Assembly (NCBI GenBank): GCA_031552315.1
Contig: JAVBMP010000023.1
Span: 1 to 14,312 of the forward strand
Reading direction: 5' to 3'
DNA: 14,312 bases
Source: JAVBMP01 sp031552315
Lineage (GTDB): Bacteria > Desulfobacterota > Desulfovibrionia > Desulfovibrionales > Desulfovibrionaceae
Positions 1 to 6,191 of the stretch are shown piece after piece; the stretch's first letter is position 1; every line of letters starts with the position of its first letter. The notes below the pieces were generated by a model, which saw only the letters and a program-made list of their open reading frames with translations, made no database searches and was not told where the DNA came from. Both the position numbers and the translations under genes were made by a program.

Positions 1-12
1 CATCGCGGCGTG

Positions 13-42
13 AAAGCTTCACCCGTTTATTTGTGAAGCTTT
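13..42. repeat. Inverted repeat at the left edge of the window
   Basis: AAAGCTTCA (13-21) is the reverse complement of TGAAGCTTT (34-42), giving a 9-bp hairpin with a 12-nt loop just upstream of the terminator and foldback element. There is no T tract after it, so it is not itself a typical intrinsic terminator. It may lie in the 3' untranslated region of a gene that ends left of the window. Function unknown. Confidence 0.4.
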
Positions 43-67
43 TCCAAACAAAGGACGGCCCATTTTG

Positions 68-210
68 AGGCCGTTGCACAGTGAGAATTTTTGTTCTTTT
101 ACAAGGAGTGCGAGTTCCGTGCGGAGGGAGTATATTCAAGCATATATGACCTTCGCGCGGGACGAAGCACGACGCAGTAAAAGGGCAAAAAGGCCATTGT
201 GCAACGGCCT
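68..210 (+). mobile_element. 143-bp foldback (MITE-like) element, intact copy 1
   Basis: The ends are perfect inverted repeats, AGGCCGTTGCAC (68-79) and GTGCAACGGCCT (199-210), flanked by the direct repeat CATTTTG (61-67 and 211-217). The interior folds on itself. TTTTTGTTCTTTTAC pairs with GTAAAAGGGCAAAAA (two G-U pairs), TTCCGTGCG pairs with CGCGCGGGA (two G-U pairs), and TATAT pairs with ATATA around a TCAAGC loop. It encodes no protein. Copy 3 (14163-14305) has the same length and about five substitutions. Removing the element plus one CATTTTG restores a perfect 15-bp terminator stem, so insertion can be read directly. The mobilising transposase is not in the window. Because the ends are symmetric, a 5-bp duplication with a 145-bp element is also possible; the truncated copy at 4320 rules out TG as part of the element. 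Confidence 0.88.
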
Positions 211-247
211 CATTTTGCGTGTTTGCGCAAAATGGGCCGTTTTTTTT
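204..247 (+). terminator. Intrinsic terminator rebuilt across the insertion edge
   Basis: ACGGCC (204-209) plus CATTTTGCG (211-219) pairs with CGCAAAATG (226-234) plus GGCCGT (235-240), with one bulged T at 210, followed by seven T. The 5' half of the stem comes from the right end of the foldback element. The original 5' arm, ACGGCCCATTTTG, now lies at 55-67 and is still fully complementary to 228-240. The terminator serves a gene left of the window. Confidence 0.8.
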
Positions 248-365
248 GCGGCCAAGCGTTTGTAAAACCGGACTTGGCCCTTGTCAGGACAACAAAATTA
301 TCTTATTGAAAAAGTATTGAACCAAGTGAACCAGCCTTCACCATACTAGAGTGGTTTACGCTTGA

Positions 366-623
366 AATAGTCGCTTAACGGCGAGCAAAGCTCGCCTACG
401 ACTATTCCGCGGCAAGGATTTGAAGACAAATCCTTGCTGAGCAATTCACTCATTTCAATCGTAAATTGCTCTAGGCAGTGTAGTCATGAGCGTGAATTTT
501 GTTCTCTGACAAGGAAGAAAGCCTTTTTATGGAGGGAATGTACTCCTACGGTACTTGACCGGAATAAAAGGGCTTTCTGACGCAGACAGAGGGCAAAAGG
601 CACCTCGTGACGACACTGCCTGG
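366..623 (+). repeat. Composite hairpin array A (candidate structured RNA)
   Basis: Four stem-loops follow one another. (1) AATAGTCG (366-373) pairs with CGACTATT (399-406) and encloses GGCGAGC/GCTCGCC (380-386/390-396). (2) GCAAGGATTT (412-421) pairs with AAATCCTTGC (428-437). (3) GAGCAATT (439-446) pairs with AATTGCTC (464-471). (4) A long foldback at 473-621 has an 18-bp terminal stem (one mismatch, one G-U), TTTTGTTCTCTG pairing with CAGAGGGCAAAA, a 15-bp stem (516-530/564-578, one G-U) and apical GTAC/GTAC (540-543/551-554). The foldback has the same layout as the 143-bp element at 68-210 but different stem sequences. Hairpins 2-4 recur in altered form at 10544-10643. No target duplication is visible. 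It may be an RNA gene or an older mobile element. Confidence 0.7.
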
Positions 624-638
624 AAAAAGTCATATAAA
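610..638 (+). promoter_or_regulatory. Possible sigma70-type promoter for the 693 gene
   Basis: ACGACA (610-615) and TATAAA (633-638) are separated by 17 bp, about 55 bp upstream of the start codon. The -35-like hexamer lies inside the right arm of the foldback, so the repeat may supply part of the promoter. Both boxes are imperfect and the call rests on spacing and position only. Confidence 0.3.
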
Positions 639-692
639 TTGCCCACAAATAAGTAGCCCGTAAAATCTTTGGGGGTACAGGGGGAGGGAACT

Positions 693-2717
693 GTGCAAGT
701 AAAAATTTGGGGCACCAGAGGTTCTACACCCGTTTCTTCACCGGAAACAACCCGCTTTGGCGGCAACACCACCTGTGTGGAGGTTGTTACAGACGCCGGC
801 GACCACATAATTTTTGACGCGGGCACCGGCATACGCGCCCTTGGCGATGAACTGCTTAAAAACCCGCGCCACAACTGCACTATTTGCCTTACCCACGCCC
901 ATTGGGATCACTTGCAGGGCCTGCCCTTTTTCGGCCCGCTGTATGAAGCCGGCTGGGCAATAACCATACGCGGCAGCGCAACAATGGGCAAGGAAGGCAC
1001 AAAGGCCACGCTGGAAAATATTTTCAATGGCCGCAACTTCCCGCTGAAGCTGGACAACACCCCAAGTTCCCTGACCATAGCGGACTTTGTCCCCGGTGAA
1101 AGCTTTACCGCGGGTTCCGCCCATGTGGAAACCTGCCTTACCACCCACCCCGGCGACTGTGTGGCCTACAAGGTAACCGCCGACGGTTGGACATTCACCT
1201 TCACCGGCGACCATGAATGCGGGGCGGACGCTGAAAGCCGCCTGGAAAACAACTTCATAAAAGGCAGCGATGTTCTGCTGGTAGATGCCCAATACACCGC
1301 GCAAGAATACCCCGCATACCAGGGCTGGGGCCATTCAAGCCATGAAAGCTGGCCGGAACTGGCCGCGCGGGCAGATGTTTCCCTTCTGGCAATGACCCAC
1401 CACGACCCAACCAGCACAGACAGCAAACTGCTTGATATACAAGACTATTTGAACAAGGCCTTTGACCACCTGCCCATCAACATCGTCATGGCCTATGAAG
1501 GCATGGTGCTTACAGATAACACCACGGAAGAACTTGACCCGGGCAATGCTTCAAACACCGCGTCATGCTGGCTTTGCGAGTTCAGCAAGGGGCTTTCAAA
1601 ATTTTCTGACGTGCCCATGATGCTTGACCGCATCTTGCAAAAAACCCGCCGGGTAAGCATGGCGGACGCGGGCACCATATACCTGATTGAAGGCGACGAA
1701 CTGGTGTTTTCCTACACGCACAACGACACGCTTTTCCCCGGCGCGGCCGGTTTGCGCCATGTTTACCAAAATTCCCGCCTGCCGCTGAACACGGCCTCGC
1801 TGGCCGGGTACACCGCTGTCACCGGTTCCGCCCTGAATATTGCGGACGTGCGCAAGCTGCCGCCAAACGCCCCCTATAAATTCAATGAAAGCTTTGACCT
1901 TAGCACCGGCTACCGCACGGTTTCCATGCTGGTTGTGCCCTTGCGCGTAAAAGAAAATATAGTCGGGGTGCTGCAACTTATAAACCGGCAAGACGCCAAG
2001 GGTAAAGCCATACCCTTTTCCCCGGAAACGGAATCCCTTATTTTAAGCGTAACAGATGGCGCGGCGCTTTCATTGGGGCAAGGCATTATTTCACGCGAGC
2101 TTATCTTGCGCATGCTGCGCATGACAGCCCTGCATGACCCGGAAGAAACCAGCATGCACGTGCGCCGGGTGGGGGCCGTGGCGGCGGAGGTATACCACCG
2201 CTGGGCGCTTGACCACGGCGTGCCTGACCATGACCTGAAGATATACAAAGACCAGATCCAACAGGCCGCCATGCTGCATGACCTTGGCAAAATGGGCGTT
2301 TCTGACCTTATTTTGAAAAAAAACGGCCCCCTTACGCCGGAAGAACGCGGCACCATGCAAAAACATTGCAGGCACGCCAAAGACATTTTCAGTTCCTTCA
2401 CCACCTGGCCCATAGACAAGCTGGCAAAGGAAATAGCCCTTAACCACCACCAAAAATGGGACGGCACAGGCTACACCGGCAGTGATGACGACCCGGTGCT
2501 GGCCGGGGAAGATATACCCCTTGGCGCGCGCATAACCGCCCTGGCGGATGTTTATGACGCCCTTATTTCCCGCCGCAGCTACAAGGATCCAATGCCGCGC
2601 GAAAAGGCGCGGGCCATTATAAACAAAGACGCCGGCACCCACTTTGACCCGGAAGTGGTGGAGGCCTTCAACCAGATAACAGACGTCATAGACGCGATTT
2701 GCGACTGCTTTGTTTAG
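693..2717 (+). CDS. MBL-fold / GAF / HD-GYP three-domain signalling hydrolase
   Basis: This 674-residue protein probably hydrolyses a nucleotide second messenger in the cytoplasm; it has no signal peptide or membrane segment. Residues about 1-270 are a metallo-beta-lactamase fold of the PhnP/RNase Z-like type, with HAHWDH at 68-73, a later metal His in the HPGD motif at about 152, Asp173-His174 and the late His pair 236-237. Residues about 310-465 resemble a GAF sensor domain. Residues about 480-670 are an HD-GYP-type phosphohydrolase with His-Asp at 529-530 (HDLGK), the HH pair at 585-586 and the DVYDAL segment. The GYP tripeptide reads GYT (593-595), so c-di-GMP activity is not assured. I chose GTG 693 because GGGAGGGA lies just upstream and the protein then begins at the family-typical KIWGTRG; a TTG at 669 has no suitable Shine-Dalgarno. 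The gene stands alone, with FecR 166 bp downstream. Domains are clear; the substrate is inferred. Confidence 0.9.
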   Translation: MQVKIWGTRGSTPVSSPETTRFGGNTTCVEVVTDAGDHIIFDAGTGIRALGDELLKNPRHNCTICLTHAHWDHLQGLPFFGPLYEAGWAITIRGSATMGKEGTKATLENIFNGRNFPLKLDNTPSSLTIADFVPGESFTAGSAHVETCLTTHPGDCVAYKVTADGWTFTFTGDHECGADAESRLENNFIKGSDVLLVDAQYTAQEYPAYQGWGHSSHESWPELAARADVSLLAMTHHDPTSTDSKLLDIQDYLNKAFDHLPINIVMAYEGMVLTDNTTEELDPGNASNTASCWLCEFSKGLSKFSDVPMMLDRILQKTRRVSMADAGTIYLIEGDELVFSYTHNDTLFPGAAGLRHVYQNSRLPLNTASLAGYTAVTGSALNIADVRKLPPNAPYKFNESFDLSTGYRTVSMLVVPLRVKENIVGVLQLINRQDAKGKAIPFSPETESLILSVTDGAALSLGQGIISRELILRMLRMTALHDPEETSMHVRRVGAVAAEVYHRWALDHGVPDHDLKIYKDQIQQAAMLHDLGKMGVSDLILKKNGPLTPEERGTMQKHCRHAKDIFSSFTTWPIDKLAKEIALNHHQKWDGTGYTGSDDDPVLAGEDIPLGARITALADVYDALISRRSYKDPMPREKARAIINKDAGTHFDPEVVEAFNQITDVIDAICDCFV

Positions 2718-2735
2718 CAGGCCCTAACACACCAA

Positions 2736-2763
2736 AATTAAAAGAATAGCTTCTTTTTTAATT
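2736..2763 (+). terminator. Weak A/T-rich terminator-like hairpin
   Basis: AATTAAAAGAA (2736-2746) pairs with TTCTTTTTTAATT (2751-2763), with two extra T in the 3' arm. It lies 18 bp after the stop codon of the MBL-GAF-HD-GYP gene. The stem has almost no G-C pairs, so termination efficiency is doubtful. Confidence 0.35.
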
Positions 2764-2770
2764 CAATAGC

Positions 2771-2799
2771 TTGTCTAAAACATCACTTTCAGGTATGGT
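2771..2799 (+). promoter_or_regulatory. Possible promoter for the fecR-type gene
   Basis: TTGTCT (2771-2776) and TATGGT (2794-2799), each matching four of six sigma70 consensus bases, are separated by 17 bp and lie about 85 bp upstream of the FecR-protein start. The position after the preceding terminator-like hairpin fits a separate transcription unit. Confidence 0.3.
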
Positions 2800-2883
2800 T
2801 ATGTAAATTGCAAATTCCATTACGCCATATTGCCACGGGGGTTCCGGCTATTTCACTGTAACATATGATTTTCAGGGGGAACT

Positions 2884-4059
2884 ATGAAAACACGTTTTAT
2901 ATGCCTGTCCATATGCCTGCTTTTACTTTGCGCTTTCGCCGCTTCCCCGCAGTTCTCCCTGGCAGCGGAAGAACCTTTGGCCGCCCAGGCCATTTCTATT
3001 ACCCCGGAAGCCTGGGTGGAGCGCGGCGGGCAAAAAACCCCGCTTCAGCAAAAAGATAAAATCTACCGCAGCGATGTTGTGCTTACCGGCCCCGCCGGGC
3101 GGGTTCAACTGCTGTTTGAAGACGATACCGTCATAGCCATGGGGCCAGATTCCTCCGTGGCTATTTCTGATTTCAGCTTTGGCGAAGGCAAAAAGCCCAA
3201 CTTCGCGGCCAACATGGCCAAAGGCACGGCCCGCTTTGTAACCGGGCAAATTGTAAAGCAAAACAAAGAAGGCTTCAACGTTTCCACCCCCACAGCCACC
3301 ATAGGCATACGCGGCACCACGGTTTATATCCAGCTAAGCCCGGAAATGGCCAAGTTTGTTGTTGAAGCCATGGAGGCGGGCAATACCGTGGTAATACGTG
3401 ACAGCTCCGGCAACCTGCACACGCTTGGCAGTTCCGGCCAGGGCCTTATTCTTGGCCCGGATGGCGCAACATACATAAACATTACCCCCGGCGAACTGCA
3501 CAGCAACAATAACTCCACCACAGGCAGCGGCACCGGGAACACCGGAGACGGAGACGGGGACGACCCCATCATACTTACCGGCACAACCGCCCTTGCCACA
3601 GACAATCTTAACGCCGCCCTTGTTACGGAAACCGGCAACTTTTTGGGCGACAGCCGGGTTCTGCCCCAAATTCAGCAGACTCAGCAAACAGTATTTTATA
3701 GTGGCAGCGTGGTATCAGCAAACGTTGGCTACCGAACAGGGACCTTCAGCTTTACCGGGGACCTGTTTCACAATAACATTACAGACGCCACATTTAACAT
3801 TGCTGACAGCATGACCCCGGCAGACTTCCTTAACGCTGCTAACGGATCAGGCGCTATTTTTTCTGACAGAAGCTATAAGATAGAAAATTTTACTATTGTT
3901 TCAAAGGGCGGAGATTATGCCGCCGCAATCGGTTTGACCATGAATGGCAACCTTACGCCTGAAGGCACGACCAGCGGCACATGGGAAGCCCAGACCACTG
4001 GTGCGCCACAAGACGATGGAACGTACCAGACCACTGCTGCGCCTGCTCCAGTGTTCTAA
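2884..4059 (+). CDS. Secreted FecR-domain protein with C-terminal beta-rich domain
   Basis: This 391-residue exported protein begins with a signal peptide (residues 1-27; positive MKTR start, hydrophobic core, likely cleavage in SLA/AEE). There is no lipobox Cys at the cleavage point. A FecR domain spans about 45-150, with the family-typical GRVQLLFEDDT and TPTATIGIRGT motifs. A flexible Ser/Gly/Asp-rich linker (about 208-228, including GDGDGDD) leads to a Thr/Gly-rich domain (about 270-391) with alternating beta-strand pattern. FecR domains in proteins without a sigma factor or TonB partner are often envelope or surface proteins, and no FecI-like gene is present here. A good Shine-Dalgarno (AGGGGGA) precedes ATG 2884. 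A decayed paralogue follows at once, then the TPR-barrel gene, which suggests this protein is cargo for that barrel. FecR domain and export are clear; role is inferred. Confidence 0.88.
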   Translation: MKTRFICLSICLLLLCAFAASPQFSLAAEEPLAAQAISITPEAWVERGGQKTPLQQKDKIYRSDVVLTGPAGRVQLLFEDDTVIAMGPDSSVAISDFSFGEGKKPNFAANMAKGTARFVTGQIVKQNKEGFNVSTPTATIGIRGTTVYIQLSPEMAKFVVEAMEAGNTVVIRDSSGNLHTLGSSGQGLILGPDGATYINITPGELHSNNNSTTGSGTGNTGDGDGDDPIILTGTTALATDNLNAALVTETGNFLGDSRVLPQIQQTQQTVFYSGSVVSANVGYRTGTFSFTGDLFHNNITDATFNIADSMTPADFLNAANGSGAIFSDRSYKIENFTIVSKGGDYAAAIGLTMNGNLTPEGTTSGTWEAQTTGAPQDDGTYQTTAAPAPVF

Positions 4060-4080
4060 ATTAAGGCGCGCTGGGCGAAC

Positions 4081-4137
4081 AATTTGGCGAGATAATTTGG
4101 CGCGATAATTTGGCGCGATAATTTGGCGGGCCAAATT
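4081..4137. repeat. Four tandem 13-bp repeats ending in a hairpin
   Basis: AATTTGGCGAGAT (4081-4093), AATTTGGCGCGAT (4094-4106), AATTTGGCGCGAT (4107-4119) and AATTTGGCGGGCC (4120-4132) follow head to tail, starting 21 bp after the FecR stop codon. The last unit forms the hairpin AATTTGG/CCAAATT (4120-4126/4131-4137). The array sits at the junction between the intact FecR gene and the FecR pseudogene and may mark slippage at a duplication breakpoint. Confidence 0.85.
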
Positions 4138-4145
4138 TATCAGCT

Positions 4146-4707
4146 AGGCAATTTCCATTACGCCGGAAGCCTGGGTGGAATGCGGCGGGCAAAAAACCCC
4201 GCTTCAGCAAAAAGATAAAATTTACCATAGCGATATTGTGCTTACCGGCCCAGCCGGGCGGGTTTAGCTGCTGTGTGAAGGCGATACCGTCATATCCATG
4301 GTGCCGGATTCCTCCGTGGAGGCAGTTGCACAATGAGAATTTTTGTTCTTTTACAAGGAGTGCCCATATCACGTGGTTCCGTGCGGAGGGAGTATATTCA
4401 AGCATATATGACCTTCGCGCGGGGCAAAAAGCCAACTTTGCGGCCAGCATGGCAAAAGGCACGGCCCGTTTTGTAACTGGGCAAATTGTCAAACAAAACC
4501 GGGAAGGCTTCACGGTTTCTACCCCCAACGCCACTAGACTTCACCATCACATCACGCGGACAAGGGGGTGGCCTGGTGTACCTCAATGCGGCCACAGTGC
4601 TGATGGAAGGTGATATTAGCAACACAACCTCTACCAGCGGCAGCTTTAAAGTTATAAATAGCGACGGCGCCACCATCGCGGATCAAGGGACTTACACAAG
4701 CAATTAA
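4146..4707 (+). pseudogene. Decayed second copy of the FecR-domain gene
   Basis: Bases from 4146 onward closely match the intact gene from about 2986: the WVERGGQKTPLQQKDK segment, the LTGPAGR segment and, after an interruption, the KGTARFVTGQIVKQN segment are all recognisable. The signal peptide region is missing. An in-frame TAG occurs at 4265. A foldback element replaces about 30 bases at 4320-4423. After the STPNAT equivalent (about 4534) the sequence jumps, with a frame change, to a segment coding for DFTITSRG...GTYTSN that resembles the C-terminal domain of the intact protein (NFTIVSKG...GTYQTT). It is thus a tandem duplicate with N-terminal loss, an internal deletion of about 200 codons, a nonsense codon, a frameshift and an insertion. 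A short open frame at 4486-4707 is a remnant, not a gene. Confidence 0.85.
4320..4423 (+). mobile_element. Truncated foldback element inside the FecR pseudogene
   Basis: The left end AGGCAGTTGCAC follows host sequence TCCTCCGTGG, which is also present in the intact FecR gene at the matching place, fixing the left boundary at 4319/4320. The sequence then matches the 143-bp element up to CGCGCGGG, after which it rejoins FecR sequence at GGCAAAAAGCC (4423-4433). The right third of the element and its target duplication are lost. The element carries a near-identical motif (GGGCAAAAAGGCC) in its missing part, so deletion through short homology is likely. Compared with copies 1 and 3, this copy has 13 nt (starting CCATATCACG) in place of GAG in the central internal loop. 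Confidence 0.85.
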
Positions 4708-4749
4708 ATAATTGCCAACTACCATAGACAATAACCAAAGTAGCGAACT

Positions 4750-6126
4750 ATGAAACAAAAACACTCACATCTTCTTGCCGTTTTGTTTTTTACCGGGTTA
4801 TGTCTTTTTTCAGCATTTTTCGCGCCAACTCCGCTTTGGGCGGCCAACTTACCGGCTGCCCAAAGCGCCTTCCAGCAAAGCAAGGCAGAGGCCCTTAGCC
4901 TTTATGATGCCGGAAAATATGAAGATGCCTTTACGCTTTACATGCGGCTGCTGCGGCAGGAACCGGATGATGAGGAAATAAACCTTGGCGTGGCCAAAAG
5001 CGCCGGCAAGCTGAACAATTACAACCACGCGGCGGTCGCGTATGAACGCCTGGTGCGGCTGTTCCCCAACAAGGCCGTTTACCGTATTGAACTGGCCCGC
5101 ATGTTTGTGCGCCAGGGCGATGCGGAAAGCGCCCGCCTGGTGCTGGAAGAATTGCGCCGCTACCAGCCGAACATTTCTGACAGCGAAATCACAGACGCCG
5201 TAAGCGCGCTTGAAAGGTCTGAATCCCCCTGGATGCTGCATGGCCGTTTAAGCAGTGGCCTGATTTATGACAGCAACGCCAACCACGGCCCGAACACGCG
5301 CTTTTTCACCTTTGACATGCCCGGCATATTTGAAATACCCGGCATTGAAAAGCAAGACACCTACGGCGGCTACCTTTCCGGCATGCTGGACGGCGGCTAC
5401 CGCCTTGGCAAAGATTCTCCCTTCTGGGTAGTGGCGGACGCCGCCGGGTACCGCCGCTGGAACTTTGATAATTCCCTTAGCAGCAACAACATGTTCGCCT
5501 TTGGCCGGGCAGCCCTGGGCGGCCGCATGATCGGTTCAAACTTCCTTGTGGACGTGCGCGGCAAGGCGGAAGTGCTTGACCAGGACAACCGCATTGGGCC
5601 GGATCAGTTCGTAAAGGTCTGGGGCGGGGAAGGCACCGTCATTTACAGCGTTGTCCCTTCCGTGCAGCTTATCACGCGCGGCGGGTTTGAACACCGCTCA
5701 TACGACAGCAAAGACGGGCATGAAGGGCAATACTGGAATATTGGGGAAAGCCTGCGCGTGTTTTTTGGTGAAAGCCAGCACCATGCCTTGCTGGGCGTGC
5801 GCTATATCGGCGGCAACGCCGGGCATGACGTTTATGACTACAAGGGGTGGGAAGCCAACGCCTCCGCAACCTTCAAGGCCCCGTATGATATTGATATAAC
5901 CCCGTTTATAACTTACCGGGCAGAAAATTATGACGGCCCGGCAACCGTGTGGGAAAGGCAAAGGCGCAAAGATGAACAGTGGCGCCTGGGCCTGGCCGCC
6001 TGCTGGAACATTACAAGCAACTTTTTTGTGGACGCGTCCTACAGCTTTTCCAAAAACTCTTCCAGTTCGGCGCTGTACCGCTATAACCAGCACATGCTCA
6101 CTTTTGGGGTAGGGCTGAAATTTTAG
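4750..6126 (+). CDS. TPR plus outer-membrane beta-barrel protein (Slam/DUF560-like)
   Basis: This 458-residue protein is exported by a signal peptide (residues 1-31, likely cleavage PLWA/ANL). Residues about 38-145 form TPR-like helical repeats (the LYDAGKYEDAFTLYMRLL unit, then NYNHAAVAYERLVRLFPN, then GDAESARLVLEELRRYQPN). From about 162 to the end the sequence alternates polar and aromatic residues in barrel-strand style and closes with a terminal Phe (TFGVGLKF), as expected for BAM-inserted outer-membrane proteins. A periplasmic TPR domain followed by a barrel is the architecture of Slam/type XI secretion proteins (DUF560 family), which move surface proteins across the outer membrane. Placement right after the FecR gene and its decayed copy supports a cargo-exporter pair, but this is inferred. 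Other TPR-barrel porins are possible. There is no clear Shine-Dalgarno before ATG 4750. A 65-bp gap separates it from the cyclase gene. Confidence 0.75.
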   Translation: MKQKHSHLLAVLFFTGLCLFSAFFAPTPLWAANLPAAQSAFQQSKAEALSLYDAGKYEDAFTLYMRLLRQEPDDEEINLGVAKSAGKLNNYNHAAVAYERLVRLFPNKAVYRIELARMFVRQGDAESARLVLEELRRYQPNISDSEITDAVSALERSESPWMLHGRLSSGLIYDSNANHGPNTRFFTFDMPGIFEIPGIEKQDTYGGYLSGMLDGGYRLGKDSPFWVVADAAGYRRWNFDNSLSSNNMFAFGRAALGGRMIGSNFLVDVRGKAEVLDQDNRIGPDQFVKVWGGEGTVIYSVVPSVQLITRGGFEHRSYDSKDGHEGQYWNIGESLRVFFGESQHHALLGVRYIGGNAGHDVYDYKGWEANASATFKAPYDIDITPFITYRAENYDGPATVWERQRRKDEQWRLGLAACWNITSNFFVDASYSFSKNSSSSALYRYNQHMLTFGVGLKF

Positions 6127-6128
6127 AC

Positions 6129-6159
6129 AGCGTTGGCAAAAGCGCTTTTTGACAACGTC
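6129..6159. repeat. Imperfect palindrome between barrel and cyclase genes
   Basis: AGCGTTG and CAACGT flank CAAAAGCGCTTTTTG, giving an imperfect palindrome centred near 6143, directly after the barrel stop codon. The T run lies inside the hairpin rather than after it, so it may attenuate rather than end transcription into the cyclase gene. Confidence 0.4.
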
Positions 6160-6191
6160 CAGGCTCAAACCTGACACCAGCCGGGGGATAC

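Noticed and set aside
1..13. Possible end of an upstream gene (stop TGA at 11-13)
   Set aside because: Too few bases to support coding; the terminator at 204-247 suggests an upstream gene but does not fix its end.
66..212. Element boundary as TGAGGC...GCCTCA with a 3-bp target duplication
   Set aside because: In the truncated copy, host sequence TCCTCCGTGG known from the intact FecR gene runs directly up to AGGC, so TG is not part of the element.
65..265. A 66-codon open frame over the first foldback element
   Set aside because: It runs through the structured non-coding element and the terminator, is not kept in the other copies, and has no ribosome site.
447..462. CATTTCAATC loop resembling parts of some CRISPR repeats
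   Set aside because: Only two copies far apart, no spacer array, and the motif lies in the loop of a hairpin.
531..560. A tiny frame MEGMYSYGT inside the foldback at 473-621, with similar EGVYSSIYD in the 143-bp element
   Set aside because: The likeness follows from the conserved GGAGGGA-N-apical-stem layout; reading frame, start and stop are not conserved between families.
738..2642. Long open frames on the minus strand opposite the MBL-GAF-HD-GYP, barrel, cyclase and other genes
   Set aside because: They are antisense shadows of GC-rich coding sequence with low-complexity, unrecognisable translations.
4236..4613. A 125-codon frame across the FecR pseudogene
   Set aside because: It joins out-of-frame host sequence, the foldback element and a FecR remnant; no start site and no whole-protein logic.
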